64,000 nucleotides of DNA from Streptomyces sp. NBRC 110611 (GTDB lineage: Bacteria > Actinomycetota > Actinomycetes > Streptomycetales > Streptomycetaceae), in assembly GCF_001590865.1 (NCBI RefSeq), contig NZ_BBUY01000003.1, positions 482,743 to 546,742 of the forward strand, in the 5' to 3' direction. The translations under genes and the position numbers were made by a program. How positions within the stretch are numbered: position 1 is the first letter of the stretch; each line of letters opens with the position of its first letter. Below are positions 1 through 8,887 of the stretch, piece by piece. The notes beneath the pieces are model-generated. The model was given only the letters and a program-made list of their open reading frames with translations. It was not told the DNA's origin and did not search any database.

Positions 1-1564
1 GTCCGGGGCAGATGGCCGAGACACCGATGCCCTGGCCGGCCAGCTCGGCGCGCAGGCACTCGCTGAGCATCAGGACTGCCGCCTTGGAGGTGCTGTAGGC
101 GGGCAGCACCTTCGACGGCTGGAAGGCGGCGGCCGAGGCGGTGTTGACGATATGGCCGCCCTGTCCGCGTTCCGCCATCCGCTTGCCGAAGATCCGGCAG
201 CCATGGATGACGCCCCACAGGTTGACGTCCAGGACCTTTTTCCAGTCCTCGGTGCTGGTCTGCAGGAAGGAGCCGGACAGCCCGACGCCGGCGTTGTTCA
301 CCAGCACGTCGACGGTGCCGTACTCGGCGTCGGCCTTGTCGGCGAGTTTCTCCATCGCGGCCTCGTCCGCGACGTCGACGGTCTCCGCCCAGGCCTGCGG
401 TGCACCGATCAGCCGGGCCAGGTCGGCGGTTCGGGCCGCGCCCTCGGCGTCCCGGTCGACGGCGATGATGCGCGCACCGGCCTCCGCGAAGGCGAATGCG
501 GTCGCCCGCCCGATGCCACTGGCCGCGCCGGTCACCAGCACCAGCTGTCCGCCGAACCGGTCGGCGTGCGGGCCGGCCGCGGCGACCTGCTTGGCCGGGT
601 CCCCCTCCTCCTTGGCGGTGACGAACTCGCCGATCCAGGAGATGAGTTGGTCGGGGCGGGTGCGGGGCACCCAGTGCCGGGCCGGGAGGGTGCGGCGTAC
701 CAGCCGGGGTGCCCACCGCTCCAGGTCGTCGTAGAGCCGCGGAGAGAGGAAGGCGTCGCCGGTGGGGGTGATGAGCTGCACGGGGCAGTGCGCATAGGCG
801 TCGGCGCGCGGGCGGCGGAGCCGGGGGAGGACGTTGTCGCGGTAGAGCCAGGCGCCGTGGGCCGCGTCGGCGGGCAGTGAGGCGGTCGGGTAGTCGCCGC
901 CCGGTACCTTCTCCACCCGTCGCAGGATCTTCGGCCAGCGCTTGCCGAGCGGTCCCTGCCAGGCCAGTTCGGGCAGCGCGGGGGTATGCAGCAGGTAGAC
1001 GTACCAGGACTTGGCGCTCTGGTTGAGGAGCTGGGCGGCGCGGCGCGGGGTGGGGCGCGCCATCCGCTGCTTGATCCAGTGGCCGAAGTGGTCCAGGGAC
1101 GGTCCCGACAGGGAGGTGAAGGAGGCGATCCGGCCCTCCGTCCGTGGCACCGTGGCGAACTCCCAGGACTGTACGGATCCCCAGTCGTGGCCCACGAGGT
1201 GCACCGGGCGGTCGGGGCTGACGGCGTCGGCGACGGCCAGGAAGTCGTCCGTCAGCTTCTCCAGCGTGAAGCCGCCGCGCAGCGGCTGCGGGGCGGTGGA
1301 GCGGCCGCAGCCACGGACGTCGTAGAGCACGACATGGAAGCGGTCGGCCAGGCCGCGGGCGACCTCGGACCAGACCTCCTTGCTGTCCGGGTAGCCGTGC
1401 ACCAGCAGCACCGTGGGCCGGGCCGGATCACCCAGCTCCGCGACGCACAGCTCGACGTCACCGGTGCGCACCCAGCGCTCCGTCGCCCCCGCAAGGCCCG
1501 GAACCCGGCCCTCTCCCATACCGTGCCCCGTCCTCTCGTCCCCTGTGTTCCGTCCCGTCCTCAC
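1..1564 (-). CDS. alpha/beta hydrolase fused to short-chain dehydrogenase (partial)
   Basis: The gene runs off the left edge, so its 3' end is missing. The N-terminal half reads as an epoxide-hydrolase-like alpha/beta hydrolase (HGYPDS, then the nucleophile motif GHDWGS). The second half is a classical SDR with the cofactor motif TGAASGIGRA, NNAGVG and the catalytic YSTSK. Such fusions (EphD-like) occur in actinobacteria; the substrate is unknown. I place the start at the GTG at 1564 because GGAGGA lies 9 bases upstream and the GTGA overlaps the stop of the M24 peptidase gene, suggesting translational coupling. An in-frame ATG at 1519 is the alternative. Family calls are firm; function is not. 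Confidence 0.85.
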   Translation of the reverse strand, partial: MRTGRNTGDERTGHGMGEGRVPGLAGATERWVRTGDVELCVAELGDPARPTVLLVHGYPDSKEVWSEVARGLADRFHVVLYDVRGCGRSTAPQPLRGGFTLEKLTDDFLAVADAVSPDRPVHLVGHDWGSVQSWEFATVPRTEGRIASFTSLSGPSLDHFGHWIKQRMARPTPRRAAQLLNQSAKSWYVYLLHTPALPELAWQGPLGKRWPKILRRVEKVPGGDYPTASLPADAAHGAWLYRDNVLPRLRRPRADAYAHCPVQLITPTGDAFLSPRLYDDLERWAPRLVRRTLPARHWVPRTRPDQLISWIGEFVTAKEEGDPAKQVAAAGPHADRFGGQLVLVTGAASGIGRATAFAFAEAGARIIAVDRDAEGAARTADLARLIGAPQAWAETVDVADEAAMEKLADKADAEYGTVDVLVNNAGVGLSGSFLQTSTEDWKKVLDVNLWGVIHGCRIFGKRMAERGQGGHIVNTASAAAFQPSKVLPAYSTSKAAVLMLSECLRAELAGQGIGVSAICPG

Positions 1565-2430
1565 GCGGCCTGCTCCTCCTGCCAGCGCCGCACGTGCGGC
1601 AGATCGTCGTCCAGCCAGAAGGCGCTCTCCTGCGGGTCCTTGGAGTCCGTGACGACCAGGATCTCCTCGAACTTCGCGCCGGTGCCCCGGAAGCCGAGGT
1701 GGGGTTCGACCGCCCACAGCCCGGGCGCCGGCGGATGGTCGGAGAAGGAGTACGGGCTCCACAGCGGGGACCAGCCCTCGCGATGGCCGTGCAGTGCGTC
1801 GGAGGCGAGGCCCCTGAGGGACTGGGTGCCGAACCCGAACAAGGTGGGGGACCAGCGGCGCTGCCTGACCCGGTCGACCTTGTGGGCGATGACGCCGAAG
1901 GGGTAGGCGCGGTGGCGGTTGGCGTAGCCCTGCCGCACCATGAGGCGGTCGACGTCCTCGTAGATCTCCCGGAGCGGGCGCCGCTCGCGCACCTCACGCA
2001 GGATCAGCTCCCGGTGCGCTTCGAGGTCGGCGAGCAGCCGGTCGTGCACCGGGTTGAGCCCCAGGCAGCCGGAGTAGCCGATGTCGGCGGTGAAGCCGTT
2101 GTGGACCGGTGCCATGTCGAGGATGAAGGCCATCCCCGGCTCCAGCCGCCGGTTGGTGGGGAAGAACTGCAGCGGAATCCGGAAGCCGACGAAGGCGGTG
2201 CGGTCGCCGAACCAGGCGAACGGCAGATGGAACCAGTCCCGTACCCCGCGCTCGTGCAGCCATTCGCGCTGCATCCGTGCCGCCGCGCGCTCGGTGATCC
2301 CGGGCCTGAGCTGAGCGGCCACCGCTTCCGCGCAGGCGTAGGCGAGCTGCTGGACCTCTCTGAAGCCCGCCAGCTCGGCGGTGGTGCGTGCGCCGGCTCC
2401 TGCTGAGGTCGCTGAGGTGACTGAGGCCAT
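1561..2430 (-). CDS. M24 family metallopeptidase (Xaa-Pro peptidase-like)
   Basis: About 289 residues resembling the pita-bread fold of creatinase/aminopeptidase P. The region AFILDMAPVHNGFTADIGYS carries the two Asp that normally begin the metal site, and the late Glu in WAVEPHLGFRG fits the family. It lacks the N-terminal domain of full-length aminopeptidase P. The ATG at 2430 is chosen because a longer reading would run through the palindromic promoter region. It overlaps the hydrolase/SDR gene by four bases, so the two probably form one operon. A role in processing or degrading a small amide or dipeptide is inference. Confidence 0.8.
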   Translation of the reverse strand: MASVTSATSAGAGARTTAELAGFREVQQLAYACAEAVAAQLRPGITERAAARMQREWLHERGVRDWFHLPFAWFGDRTAFVGFRIPLQFFPTNRRLEPGMAFILDMAPVHNGFTADIGYSGCLGLNPVHDRLLADLEAHRELILREVRERRPLREIYEDVDRLMVRQGYANRHRAYPFGVIAHKVDRVRQRRWSPTLFGFGTQSLRGLASDALHGHREGWSPLWSPYSFSDHPPAPGLWAVEPHLGFRGTGAKFEEILVVTDSKDPQESAFWLDDDLPHVRRWQEEQAA

Positions 2431-2478
2431 CGCCAACCGTCCGTCCGTGAGCAGTTCATCGCGGTACGTGCCCGTAAC

Positions 2479-2500
2479 TTGACATTGATGAATGTGACAA
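2479..2500. promoter_or_regulatory. inverted repeat TTGACA-N10-TGACAA, possible operator
   Basis: A 22-base dyad with outer half-sites TTGACA and TGACAA lies about 50 bases upstream of the M24 peptidase start. It has the spacing of a dimeric repressor site. No regulator gene is adjacent, so the protein that would bind it is unknown. Confidence 0.35.
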
Positions 2501-2550
2501 TGCCCGGCGACTGCGTCAAGAGGTGTGCACGCCCGGCTTCCGGCACCGGC

Positions 2551-2608
2551 CTGACGCCGACCCCCGAACCCTGACACCGAACTCTGACGCCGAACCCTGA
2601 CGCCGGAC
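2551..2608. repeat. short tandem repeat CTGACNCCG
   Basis: Four copies of CTGACGCCG or CTGACACCG, 13 to 20 bases apart, lie between the divergent M24 and ABC genes. No hairpin or coding function is evident. Confidence 0.6.
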
Positions 2609-2713
2609 CGCTGGAAGCAGGAGAACCCCTAGGGGCCGTAATACCGCAGGGGGAGGCGGATCCCACCGCCTGGGCTGACGACCGGCGCGCCGGGCGGGCC
2701 TACCGTCGATGAC

Positions 2714-3781
2714 GTGACTGTGATCGTGACCGAAAGCCTGAGCAAGCGGTTCCCGCGGGTGACCGCCTTGGACCGGCTCTCCGTTGACATCGCCCCCGGC
2801 GTAACAGGCCTGGTGGGCGCCAACGGCGCCGGCAAGTCCACCCTGATCAAGATCCTTCTCGGCCTGGCCCCGGCCACCGAAGGGACCGCGCGCGTGCTCG
2901 GCCTGGACGTGGCGAAGGACGGCAGCGCCATCCGCGAGCGGGTCGGCTATATGCCCGAGCACGACTGCCTGCCGCCGGATGTCTCGGCCACGGAATTCGT
3001 TGTGCACATGGCCCGGATGTCCGGCCTGCCGCCGACTGCAGCCCGTGAGCGCACCGCCGACACCCTGCGTCACGTCGGCCTCTACGAGGAGCGCTACCGC
3101 CCCATCGGCGGCTACTCCACAGGTATGAAGCAGCGGGTGAAGCTCGCCCAGGCGCTGGTCCACGACCCACAGCTGGTGTTCCTCGACGAGCCCACCAACG
3201 GCCTCGACCCGGCCGGCCGGGACGAGATGCTCGGCCTGATCAGGCGCGTTCACACCGACTTCGGCATCTCCGTCCTGGTCACCTCCCACCTCCTCGGTGA
3301 GCTGGAGCGCACCTGCGACCACGTCGTCGTCATCGACGGCGGCAAACTGCTGCGCTCCTCCTCCACCGATGAGTTCACGCAGGTCACGACCTCGCTGGCG
3401 GTCGAGGTCACGGATACCGACGCCCATCCGGACGGCACCGGGGCGCTCCGCCGGGCCCTGGCCGGCGCCGGGGTCGCGGTGACCACCGGCGGCGCCGGCT
3501 CCGACGGCCTCGCCACGCCCGGCCATCTGCTGTTCATCGACGCGGCCGGGGAGGAGACCTACGACCTGGTACGGGACACCGTCGCCGGACTCGGGCTCGG
3601 CCTGGTCCGGATGGAACAGCGCCGCCACCGCATCGCCGAGGTCTTCCGTGACGCCGACGAGGCGGCCACCGCCCCGGCGGCCCCGGCCACCTCGGCCGCC
3701 GGCCCTGCCCCCCTCGCTCCCACGGGCGCCCCCGGCGCCCCGTACGTCACCCAGGACGGAGGCGCCCACGATGCCGTCTGA
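2714..3781 (+). CDS. ABC transporter ATP-binding protein
   Basis: A 355-residue ABC ATPase with Walker A GANGAGKST, signature YSTGMKQRVKLA, Walker B LVFLDEP and the switch His in VLVTSHL. The C-terminus ends in an Ala/Pro-rich tail of about 40 residues. The GTG start has only a weak ribosome site. It is first of four co-directional genes (ATPase, permease, ATPase, permease), a layout typical of two-component exporters of the ABC-2 type. Substrate unknown. Confidence 0.9.
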   Translation: MTVIVTESLSKRFPRVTALDRLSVDIAPGVTGLVGANGAGKSTLIKILLGLAPATEGTARVLGLDVAKDGSAIRERVGYMPEHDCLPPDVSATEFVVHMARMSGLPPTAARERTADTLRHVGLYEERYRPIGGYSTGMKQRVKLAQALVHDPQLVFLDEPTNGLDPAGRDEMLGLIRRVHTDFGISVLVTSHLLGELERTCDHVVVIDGGKLLRSSSTDEFTQVTTSLAVEVTDTDAHPDGTGALRRALAGAGVAVTTGGAGSDGLATPGHLLFIDAAGEETYDLVRDTVAGLGLGLVRMEQRRHRIAEVFRDADEAATAPAAPATSAAGPAPLAPTGAPGAPYVTQDGGAHDAV

Positions 3782-4694
3782 CCCCACGACCTCCGTACCG
3801 GCCTCCGCACCGGCCACGCCGACCGGTGCGTACATCCACAACATCGGGTACCGCCACTACGACGGCCCCCGTCTGGGCCGCGGCTACGCCCGCCGGTCGC
3901 TGTTCTCGCAGAGCCTGCGCGGTGCCTACGGCCTGGGCCGCTCGGCCAAGAGCAAGGTGCTGCCGATGCTGCTCTTCGCGGTGATGTGCCTGCCCGCCGC
4001 GATCATGGTCGCGGTGACGGTGTTCACCAAGGCCGGCAGCCTCCCGGTCGGCTACACCCGCTACGCGATCTTCCTCCAGGCCGTCATCGGCCTCTATCTG
4101 GCCGCCCAGGCACCGCAGTTGGTCTCCCGCGATCTGCGGTTCAAGTCCATACCGTTGTACTTCTCCCGCCCCATCGAGCGCGGCGACTACGTGGCGGCGA
4201 AGTTCGCGGCCATGGCGAGCGCCCTGTTCCTGCTCACGGCGGCCCCGCTGGTGATCCTCTACGTCGGGGCACTGCTGGCGAAGCTGGACTTCCTCGACCA
4301 GACCAAGGGCCTGGCCCAGGGGCTGGTGTCCGTGGCGCTGCTGTCGCTGCTGTTCGCCGGGGTGGGCCTGGTCATCTCCGCCCTCACCCCGCGCCGCGGG
4401 TTCGGCGTCGCCGCCGTGATCGCCACACTCACCATTCCCTACGGCGCGGTGAGCGCGGTGCAGGGCATCGCCTTCGTCCAGGGCAGTGAATCCGCCGCCG
4501 GCTGGCTGGGGCTGTTCTCCCCCATCACGCTCATCGACGGGGTGCAGTCGGTCTTCCTCGGCGGTACCAGCTCCTTCCCCAACGGCCTGACGCCGTCGAC
4601 CGGCGCCGGATTCGTCTACCTCCTCGTCACGCTGACCGTCATCGCCGGCAGCTATGCCCTGCTGATGCGCCGCTATCGGAAGGCCGGACTGTGA
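3771..4694 (+). CDS. ABC-2 type transporter permease
   Basis: About 307 residues with at least six hydrophobic segments (for example MLLFAVMCLPAAIMVAVTVF and the C-terminal FVYLLVTLTVIAGSYALLM). The N-terminus contains IHNIGYRHYDGPRLGR, a motif seen in ABC permeases of this actinobacterial group. The ATG at 3771 lies inside the end of the preceding ATPase gene, so translation is probably coupled. It should form the membrane part for one of the two neighbouring ATPases. Confidence 0.85.
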   Translation: MPSDPTTSVPASAPATPTGAYIHNIGYRHYDGPRLGRGYARRSLFSQSLRGAYGLGRSAKSKVLPMLLFAVMCLPAAIMVAVTVFTKAGSLPVGYTRYAIFLQAVIGLYLAAQAPQLVSRDLRFKSIPLYFSRPIERGDYVAAKFAAMASALFLLTAAPLVILYVGALLAKLDFLDQTKGLAQGLVSVALLSLLFAGVGLVISALTPRRGFGVAAVIATLTIPYGAVSAVQGIAFVQGSESAAGWLGLFSPITLIDGVQSVFLGGTSSFPNGLTPSTGAGFVYLLVTLTVIAGSYALLMRRYRKAGL

Positions 4695-5602
4695 CCACGC
4701 TCCACATCGACCACGTCTCCCGCTGGTTCGGCAATGTCGTCGCCGTCAACGACATCACCATGACCATCGGCCCCGGTGTCACCGGCCTGCTCGGCCCCAA
4801 CGGCGCCGGCAAGTCCACCCTGATCAACATGATGGGCGGCTTCCTCGCCCCCTCCAACGGCTCCGTCACCCTCGACGGGACGACGATCTGGCGGAACGCC
4901 GCCATCTACCGCCACATCGGCATCGTGCCCGAGCGTGAGGCGATGTACGACTTCCTCACCGGGCGCGAATTCGTCCTGGCCAACGCGGAGTTGCACGGCC
5001 TCGGCCGGCGGGAGGCGGCCCGGGCGCTGGCCACCGTCGAGATGGAGTACGCCCAGGACCGCAAGGTCTCGACGTACAGCAAGGGCATGCGGCAGCGGGT
5101 GAAGATGGCCTCCGCGCTGGTCCACGACCCGTCGGTGCTGCTGCTCGACGAGCCGTTCAACGGCATGGACCCGCGCCAGCGGATGCAGCTGATGGAGCTG
5201 CTGCGGCAGATGGGTGACCAGGGCCGTACGGTGCTGTTCTCCTCGCACATCCTCGAAGAGGTCGAGCAACTCGCCTCGCACATCGAGGTGGTGGTGGCCG
5301 GCCGGCACGCCGCGTCCGGTGACTTCCGCAAGATCCGCCGGCTGATGACCGACCGCCCGCACCGCTACCTCGTCCGGTCCGACAACGACCGCGCGCTGGC
5401 CGGGGCGCTGATCGCCGACCCGTCCACCTCCGGCATCGAAGTGGACCTCGTCGAGGGCGCGCTGCGCATCCAGGCGGTCGACTTCGGCCGCTTCACCGAA
5501 CTCCTGCCACGGGTCGCCCGCGACCACGGCATCCGCCTGCTGACGGTCTCGCCCTCCGATGAATCGCTGGAATCCGTCTTCTCCTACCTCGTCGCGGCCT
5601 GA
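4691..5602 (+). CDS. ABC transporter ATP-binding protein
   Basis: A 303-residue ABC ATPase: Walker A GPNGAGKST, signature YSKGMRQRVKMA, Walker B VLLLDEP, His switch in LFSSHIL. GTG start with a four-base GTGA overlap with the permease stop. It is the second ATPase of the operon, so the complex may use two different nucleotide-binding subunits or the operon may encode two transporters. Confidence 0.9.
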   Translation: MTTLHIDHVSRWFGNVVAVNDITMTIGPGVTGLLGPNGAGKSTLINMMGGFLAPSNGSVTLDGTTIWRNAAIYRHIGIVPEREAMYDFLTGREFVLANAELHGLGRREAARALATVEMEYAQDRKVSTYSKGMRQRVKMASALVHDPSVLLLDEPFNGMDPRQRMQLMELLRQMGDQGRTVLFSSHILEEVEQLASHIEVVVAGRHAASGDFRKIRRLMTDRPHRYLVRSDNDRALAGALIADPSTSGIEVDLVEGALRIQAVDFGRFTELLPRVARDHGIRLLTVSPSDESLESVFSYLVAA

Positions 5603-5624
5603 GGCCTGAAAGGAGCCCTGACGC

Positions 5625-6401
5625 ATGTCCACGACCACCCCGACGGCCTCGCCGGCGTCCACCGCCGCGCCCAAGGCCTCGCTGTTCCACCCGACCGTCG
5701 CCCGGCTGACCTACCGAGCCCTGCTCGGCCGGCGCCGAGCCCTGATCCTCTTCGTCCTGCCGGCCCTTCTGGTGGCCCTCGCGGCCGCCGTCCGGGCGCT
5801 GGCCGGCGCCGACGACGCCACCGCCGGCGGCATCCTGGGCGGCTTCGCGCTGGGCACGATGGTGCCGCTGATCGGCGTCATCGCCGGTACGGGCGCGATC
5901 GGACCGGAGATCGACGACGGCTCGGTGGTCTATCTGCTGGCCAAGCCGGTGTCCCGGCCGACGATCATCCTCACCAAACTCCTCGTCGCGACGGGCGTCA
6001 CGGTCGTCTTCTCCGCCGTCCCCGTGCTGCTCGCCGGCTATCTCCTGAACGGCAACAGCCAGCAGATAGCGGTGGGTTACGCGGTGGCGGCGGCGATCGC
6101 CTCGGTCGCCTACAGCGCGCTCTTCCTCCTCTTCGGCACGATCAGCCGGCACGCCGTGGTCTTCGGCCTGGTCTACGCGCTGGTCTGGGAGGCGTTCGTC
6201 GGAAACCTCGTCCCCGGTGCGCGGACCCTCAGCATCCAGCAGTGGGCACTCGCCATCGGCCAGCGGGTCGCCGGAGACGGCGCGATCAGCGCCGACGTCC
6301 AACTCCCGCTCGCGATATGCCTGCTGGTGGCTCTCACGGCAGGCGCGACCTGGTACGCCGGCCGTCGGCTCAAGGCGCTCACCCTGGCGGGCGAGGAGTA
6401 A
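5625..6401 (+). CDS. ABC-2 type transporter permease
   Basis: A 258-residue membrane protein with about six transmembrane segments, including ALILFVLPALLVALAAAV near the N-terminus and a typical GPEIDDGSVVYLLAKPVSR segment found in ABC-2 permeases. An AAAGGAG ribosome site precedes the ATG. It is the last gene of the four-gene ABC operon; the next gene is on the other strand. Confidence 0.85.
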   Translation: MSTTTPTASPASTAAPKASLFHPTVARLTYRALLGRRRALILFVLPALLVALAAAVRALAGADDATAGGILGGFALGTMVPLIGVIAGTGAIGPEIDDGSVVYLLAKPVSRPTIILTKLLVATGVTVVFSAVPVLLAGYLLNGNSQQIAVGYAVAAAIASVAYSALFLLFGTISRHAVVFGLVYALVWEAFVGNLVPGARTLSIQQWALAIGQRVAGDGAISADVQLPLAICLLVALTAGATWYAGRRLKALTLAGEE

Positions 6402-6438
6402 CGGAGGAGCCGGAGCACACGGCATGGGGGCGAACGCG

Positions 6439-7215
6439 CTATGCGCCCCCGCCGCTGCTCTTCTGCCGGTCGTTGAACTCCTGCACGTTCCGCAGATGTT
6501 CCTGGTAGTCGGCGGTGAAGCGGGTGTCGCCCGGCTTGACGGTGACGAAGTACAGCCAGTCCCCGGCGGGCGGTGCCCCCGCCGCCTTGAGCGCGTCCGC
6601 CCCCGGGCTGTCGATCGGGGTGGGCGGCAGCCCCCGGCGCCGGTAGGTGTTGTACGGGCTCTTGTGCTCGGTGTCGGCGTGGCTGGTGTTGAGAGTGCTG
6701 CGGCCCAGTGCGTAGTTGATCGTCGAATCCATCTGCAGCGGCATCCGCCGGGCCAGCCGGTTCTCGATGACCCGCGCGACCCGGCCCATGTCGGCCGACC
6801 GGTCCGCCTCCGCCTGCACGATGCTGGCGATCACGACGGTCCGGTAGGACGTGATGTGATCGTCGGCGAGCCGCTGGTTGGCGGTCCTGACCATGTACGA
6901 GAGCAGGGAGGCCGGGCCGGCGTCCGGGTCGATCGGATATGTCGCCGGAAAGAGGTAACCCTCCGGATTGCCTCTGGCCTCGGTCGGAAGCGGAAGGCGC
7001 GCGGTTCCGGCGGCCTTCGCGGTGGAGCCGCCGGGCAGGTGCAGGGCCCGGTCCACGGCGGCGTAGATCTGTGTCGCCCGCTGCCCCTCCGGGACGGTCA
7101 GCTTCGCCCGCTCCGGCCCCCGCAGCAGCCGCGGCAGGAGCAGCACCGCGAGGATCACCAGAACGGCCAGGACGGCAACGATGACGAGTCGGCCGATGCG
7201 CTGAACATGGCTCAT
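6439..7215 (-). CDS. small MltG-like endolytic transglycosylase
   Basis: A 258-residue protein with one N-terminal membrane anchor (LVIVAVLAVLVILAVLLLP, about residues 9-27) and a YceG/MltG domain. Characteristic segments are NRLARRMPLQMDSTINYALG, SPYNTYRRRGLPPTPI and FVTVKPGDTRFTADYQEHL. MltG enzymes cut nascent peptidoglycan glycan strands at the membrane. The usual SIVEKE/SIVEREA motif reads SIVQAEA here, so activity is uncertain. It is shorter than the usual streptomycete MltG, suggesting a paralogue. ATG at 7215; the palindromic repeat lies just upstream. Confidence 0.8.
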   Translation of the reverse strand: MSHVQRIGRLVIVAVLAVLVILAVLLLPRLLRGPERAKLTVPEGQRATQIYAAVDRALHLPGGSTAKAAGTARLPLPTEARGNPEGYLFPATYPIDPDAGPASLLSYMVRTANQRLADDHITSYRTVVIASIVQAEADRSADMGRVARVIENRLARRMPLQMDSTINYALGRSTLNTSHADTEHKSPYNTYRRRGLPPTPIDSPGADALKAAGAPPAGDWLYFVTVKPGDTRFTADYQEHLRNVQEFNDRQKSSGGGA

Positions 7216-7240
7216 AGGTCCGCACCGTATCGCTGCGCCC

Positions 7241-7621
7241 TTCCGCTGCGCTTGGCCTGCTTCCCACGTTTTTGGCTTTCCCGCCGTGGCGCCTGGCGGC
7301 GGGCTGTTTTCCGCTGCGCGGGGCTGTACGTCACGGGTGCGCCCCTCCGGACTGGCGTCCTGCGGTGCGCCCCCTCCCGTGGGTAGGGGGGACCTCGTCG
7401 GTGGGGGTGACCGTAGCCCTGTACGTGTCCGCAGTGGACCACTCGCGTCCACCCCCACCGGCCGTCTTCTCTCCCCCTCACGGGAGGGGCCGCTCCGCAG
7501 GACGGCAGTCCGGAGGAGCGGACCCGCACCCGACCAAACCACGCCCGCCGCAGGCGCAACGGCGAGAAACGCCCGCGGCGGGACGGCCGACAACGTGGGA
7601 AGTCAGCCAAGCGCAGCGGAA
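7241..7621. repeat. 381-bp full-length imperfect palindrome (MITE-like)
   Basis: The left end reads TTCCGCTGCGCTTGG and the right end is its exact reverse complement. Matching continues inward: TTCCCACGTT on both arms, CTCCGGACTGGCGTCCTGCGG against CTCCGGACTGCCGTCCTGCGG, CCCCTCCCGTG, and GTGGGGGTGACC against GTGGGGGTGGACG near the centre (about 7436). No transposase or believable gene is inside. It lies between the MltG-like gene and the truncated decarboxylase. It resembles a miniature inverted-repeat element or an intergenic repeat family; no second copy is in this window. Confidence 0.8.
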
Positions 7622-8871
7622 AGTAAGTCGCCAGGCCGGATGTCCCCCGGAAGCGGGACATCGGCGGCCAGTACGTCACCGCCGTCGCAGTGCCGTCCGA
7701 CGACGGTGACGGGCTCCGGTGCGGCGGGTGAGGCGCGGCCGACCAGCCGGGGCGCGGAGCGCACCCCGTACAGCGCCGGCCGTGGGGTGTCGCTCATGCC
7801 GGCGTCCACCGCCACGAACGTGTGCCCACCGGACCGTTGGACGGCCAGCACCCGGTAGAGGACGACCCCGGCCGGACCCGCGATGGCACGGCCCGGTTCG
7901 ACGGCGAGCCGGGGTACCGGGAGACCGGCCGTCGCACAGCCGCCCGCCAGCTCCGCGCGGATCTTGACGCCGAGGGTGGCGATATCCAGCGCGGGCTCAC
8001 CGGGGCGGTGGGCGATGCCATGGCCGCCGCCGAGATTCAGTTCGGTAAGGACGACACCGTGCTGGTCATGGATCCGCGCCAGCAGCCCGATCAGCCGCCG
8101 TACCGCCGAGAGGTAGGGCTTGGCAGTGGTGATCTGCGAGCCCAAGTGGCAGTGCAGGCCGACCAGTTCGAGGCGTGGCTGGCCGAGTACCCGGGTGATG
8201 GCGTGCTGCGCGGAACCGTCGGCGAGCGACAGCCCGGACTTCTGGTGGTCGGTCCCGGCGCGGAGCCTGGCCTGGCCGCCGGCGGCGATCCCCGGCACGA
8301 CCCTGATCAGCACCTTCTGCCGGCTGCCTGCCGGGACCGCGGCGGCCAGCCGCGCTATCTGCGTGGTGGAGCCGATGACGATCCGCCCGACCCCGAGGCG
8401 GAGACCGGCCCGCAGACCGTCCGGGCTCCTGGCGTTGCCGTGCAGCACCATCCGCTCGGGCGGGAATCCGGTGGTGACGGCCGGCTCCAGCTCGCCGGCG
8501 GAGCAGACGGCCAGGCCCAGGCCCTCCTCCCGCACCCAGTGGACCATCGCGTGGCACAGGAACGCCCTGGCCGTGTAGTAGACGTCGGCGCCGGCGAAGG
8601 CCCGCAGGTAGGCGCGGCAGCGGCGGCGTACCTCGGCCTCGTCCAGGATGTAGGCGGGGGTGCCGAAGCGGTCGGCCAGCTCGGTGAGCGGCACACCGCC
8701 CACGGCCGTCTCGCCGTGCGGGAGCGGCGCCGCGGCGGCCGGCCGGACCGGCTCGGTGGCGGTACGCGGCGCGGGCGTCACGGCGGTGGCCCGGGGGGTG
8801 GCTTGAGCGATCACCGGGGCAGCGGCCGGAGCGGCTGCCTGGGCGGTCCGGGGCAGAGTGCGGTGACCCAT
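7603..8871 (-). pseudogene. degenerate diaminopimelate decarboxylase-like (fold III PLP) gene
   Basis: 422 residues related to diaminopimelate/ornithine decarboxylases: GLHCHLGSQI, LNLGGGHGI, VEPGRAI and the late CDGGD are present. The PLP lysine is missing: the usual Y-x-x-K-A-F reads YYTARAF (AGG codon, one base from AAG). The C-terminal YxxxMASxYN-type end is absent. The ORF ends SAALG, and those codons plus the TGA come from the end of the adjacent palindrome. I infer a decaying gene truncated by insertion or rearrangement. A non-catalytic (antizyme-like) role cannot be excluded. Confidence 0.7.
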
Positions 8872-8887
8872 GAGCGTCGCCCCTTCC

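Noticed and set aside
2516..3844. A 442-residue minus-strand reading frame opposite the ABC ATPase gene
   Set aside because: It is a shadow of the real ATPase, which has clear Walker and signature motifs; high GC makes long false frames common.
7241..7621. Plus-strand ORFs within the palindrome
   Set aside because: They arise from the repeat, lack ribosome sites and differ in composition from real genes.
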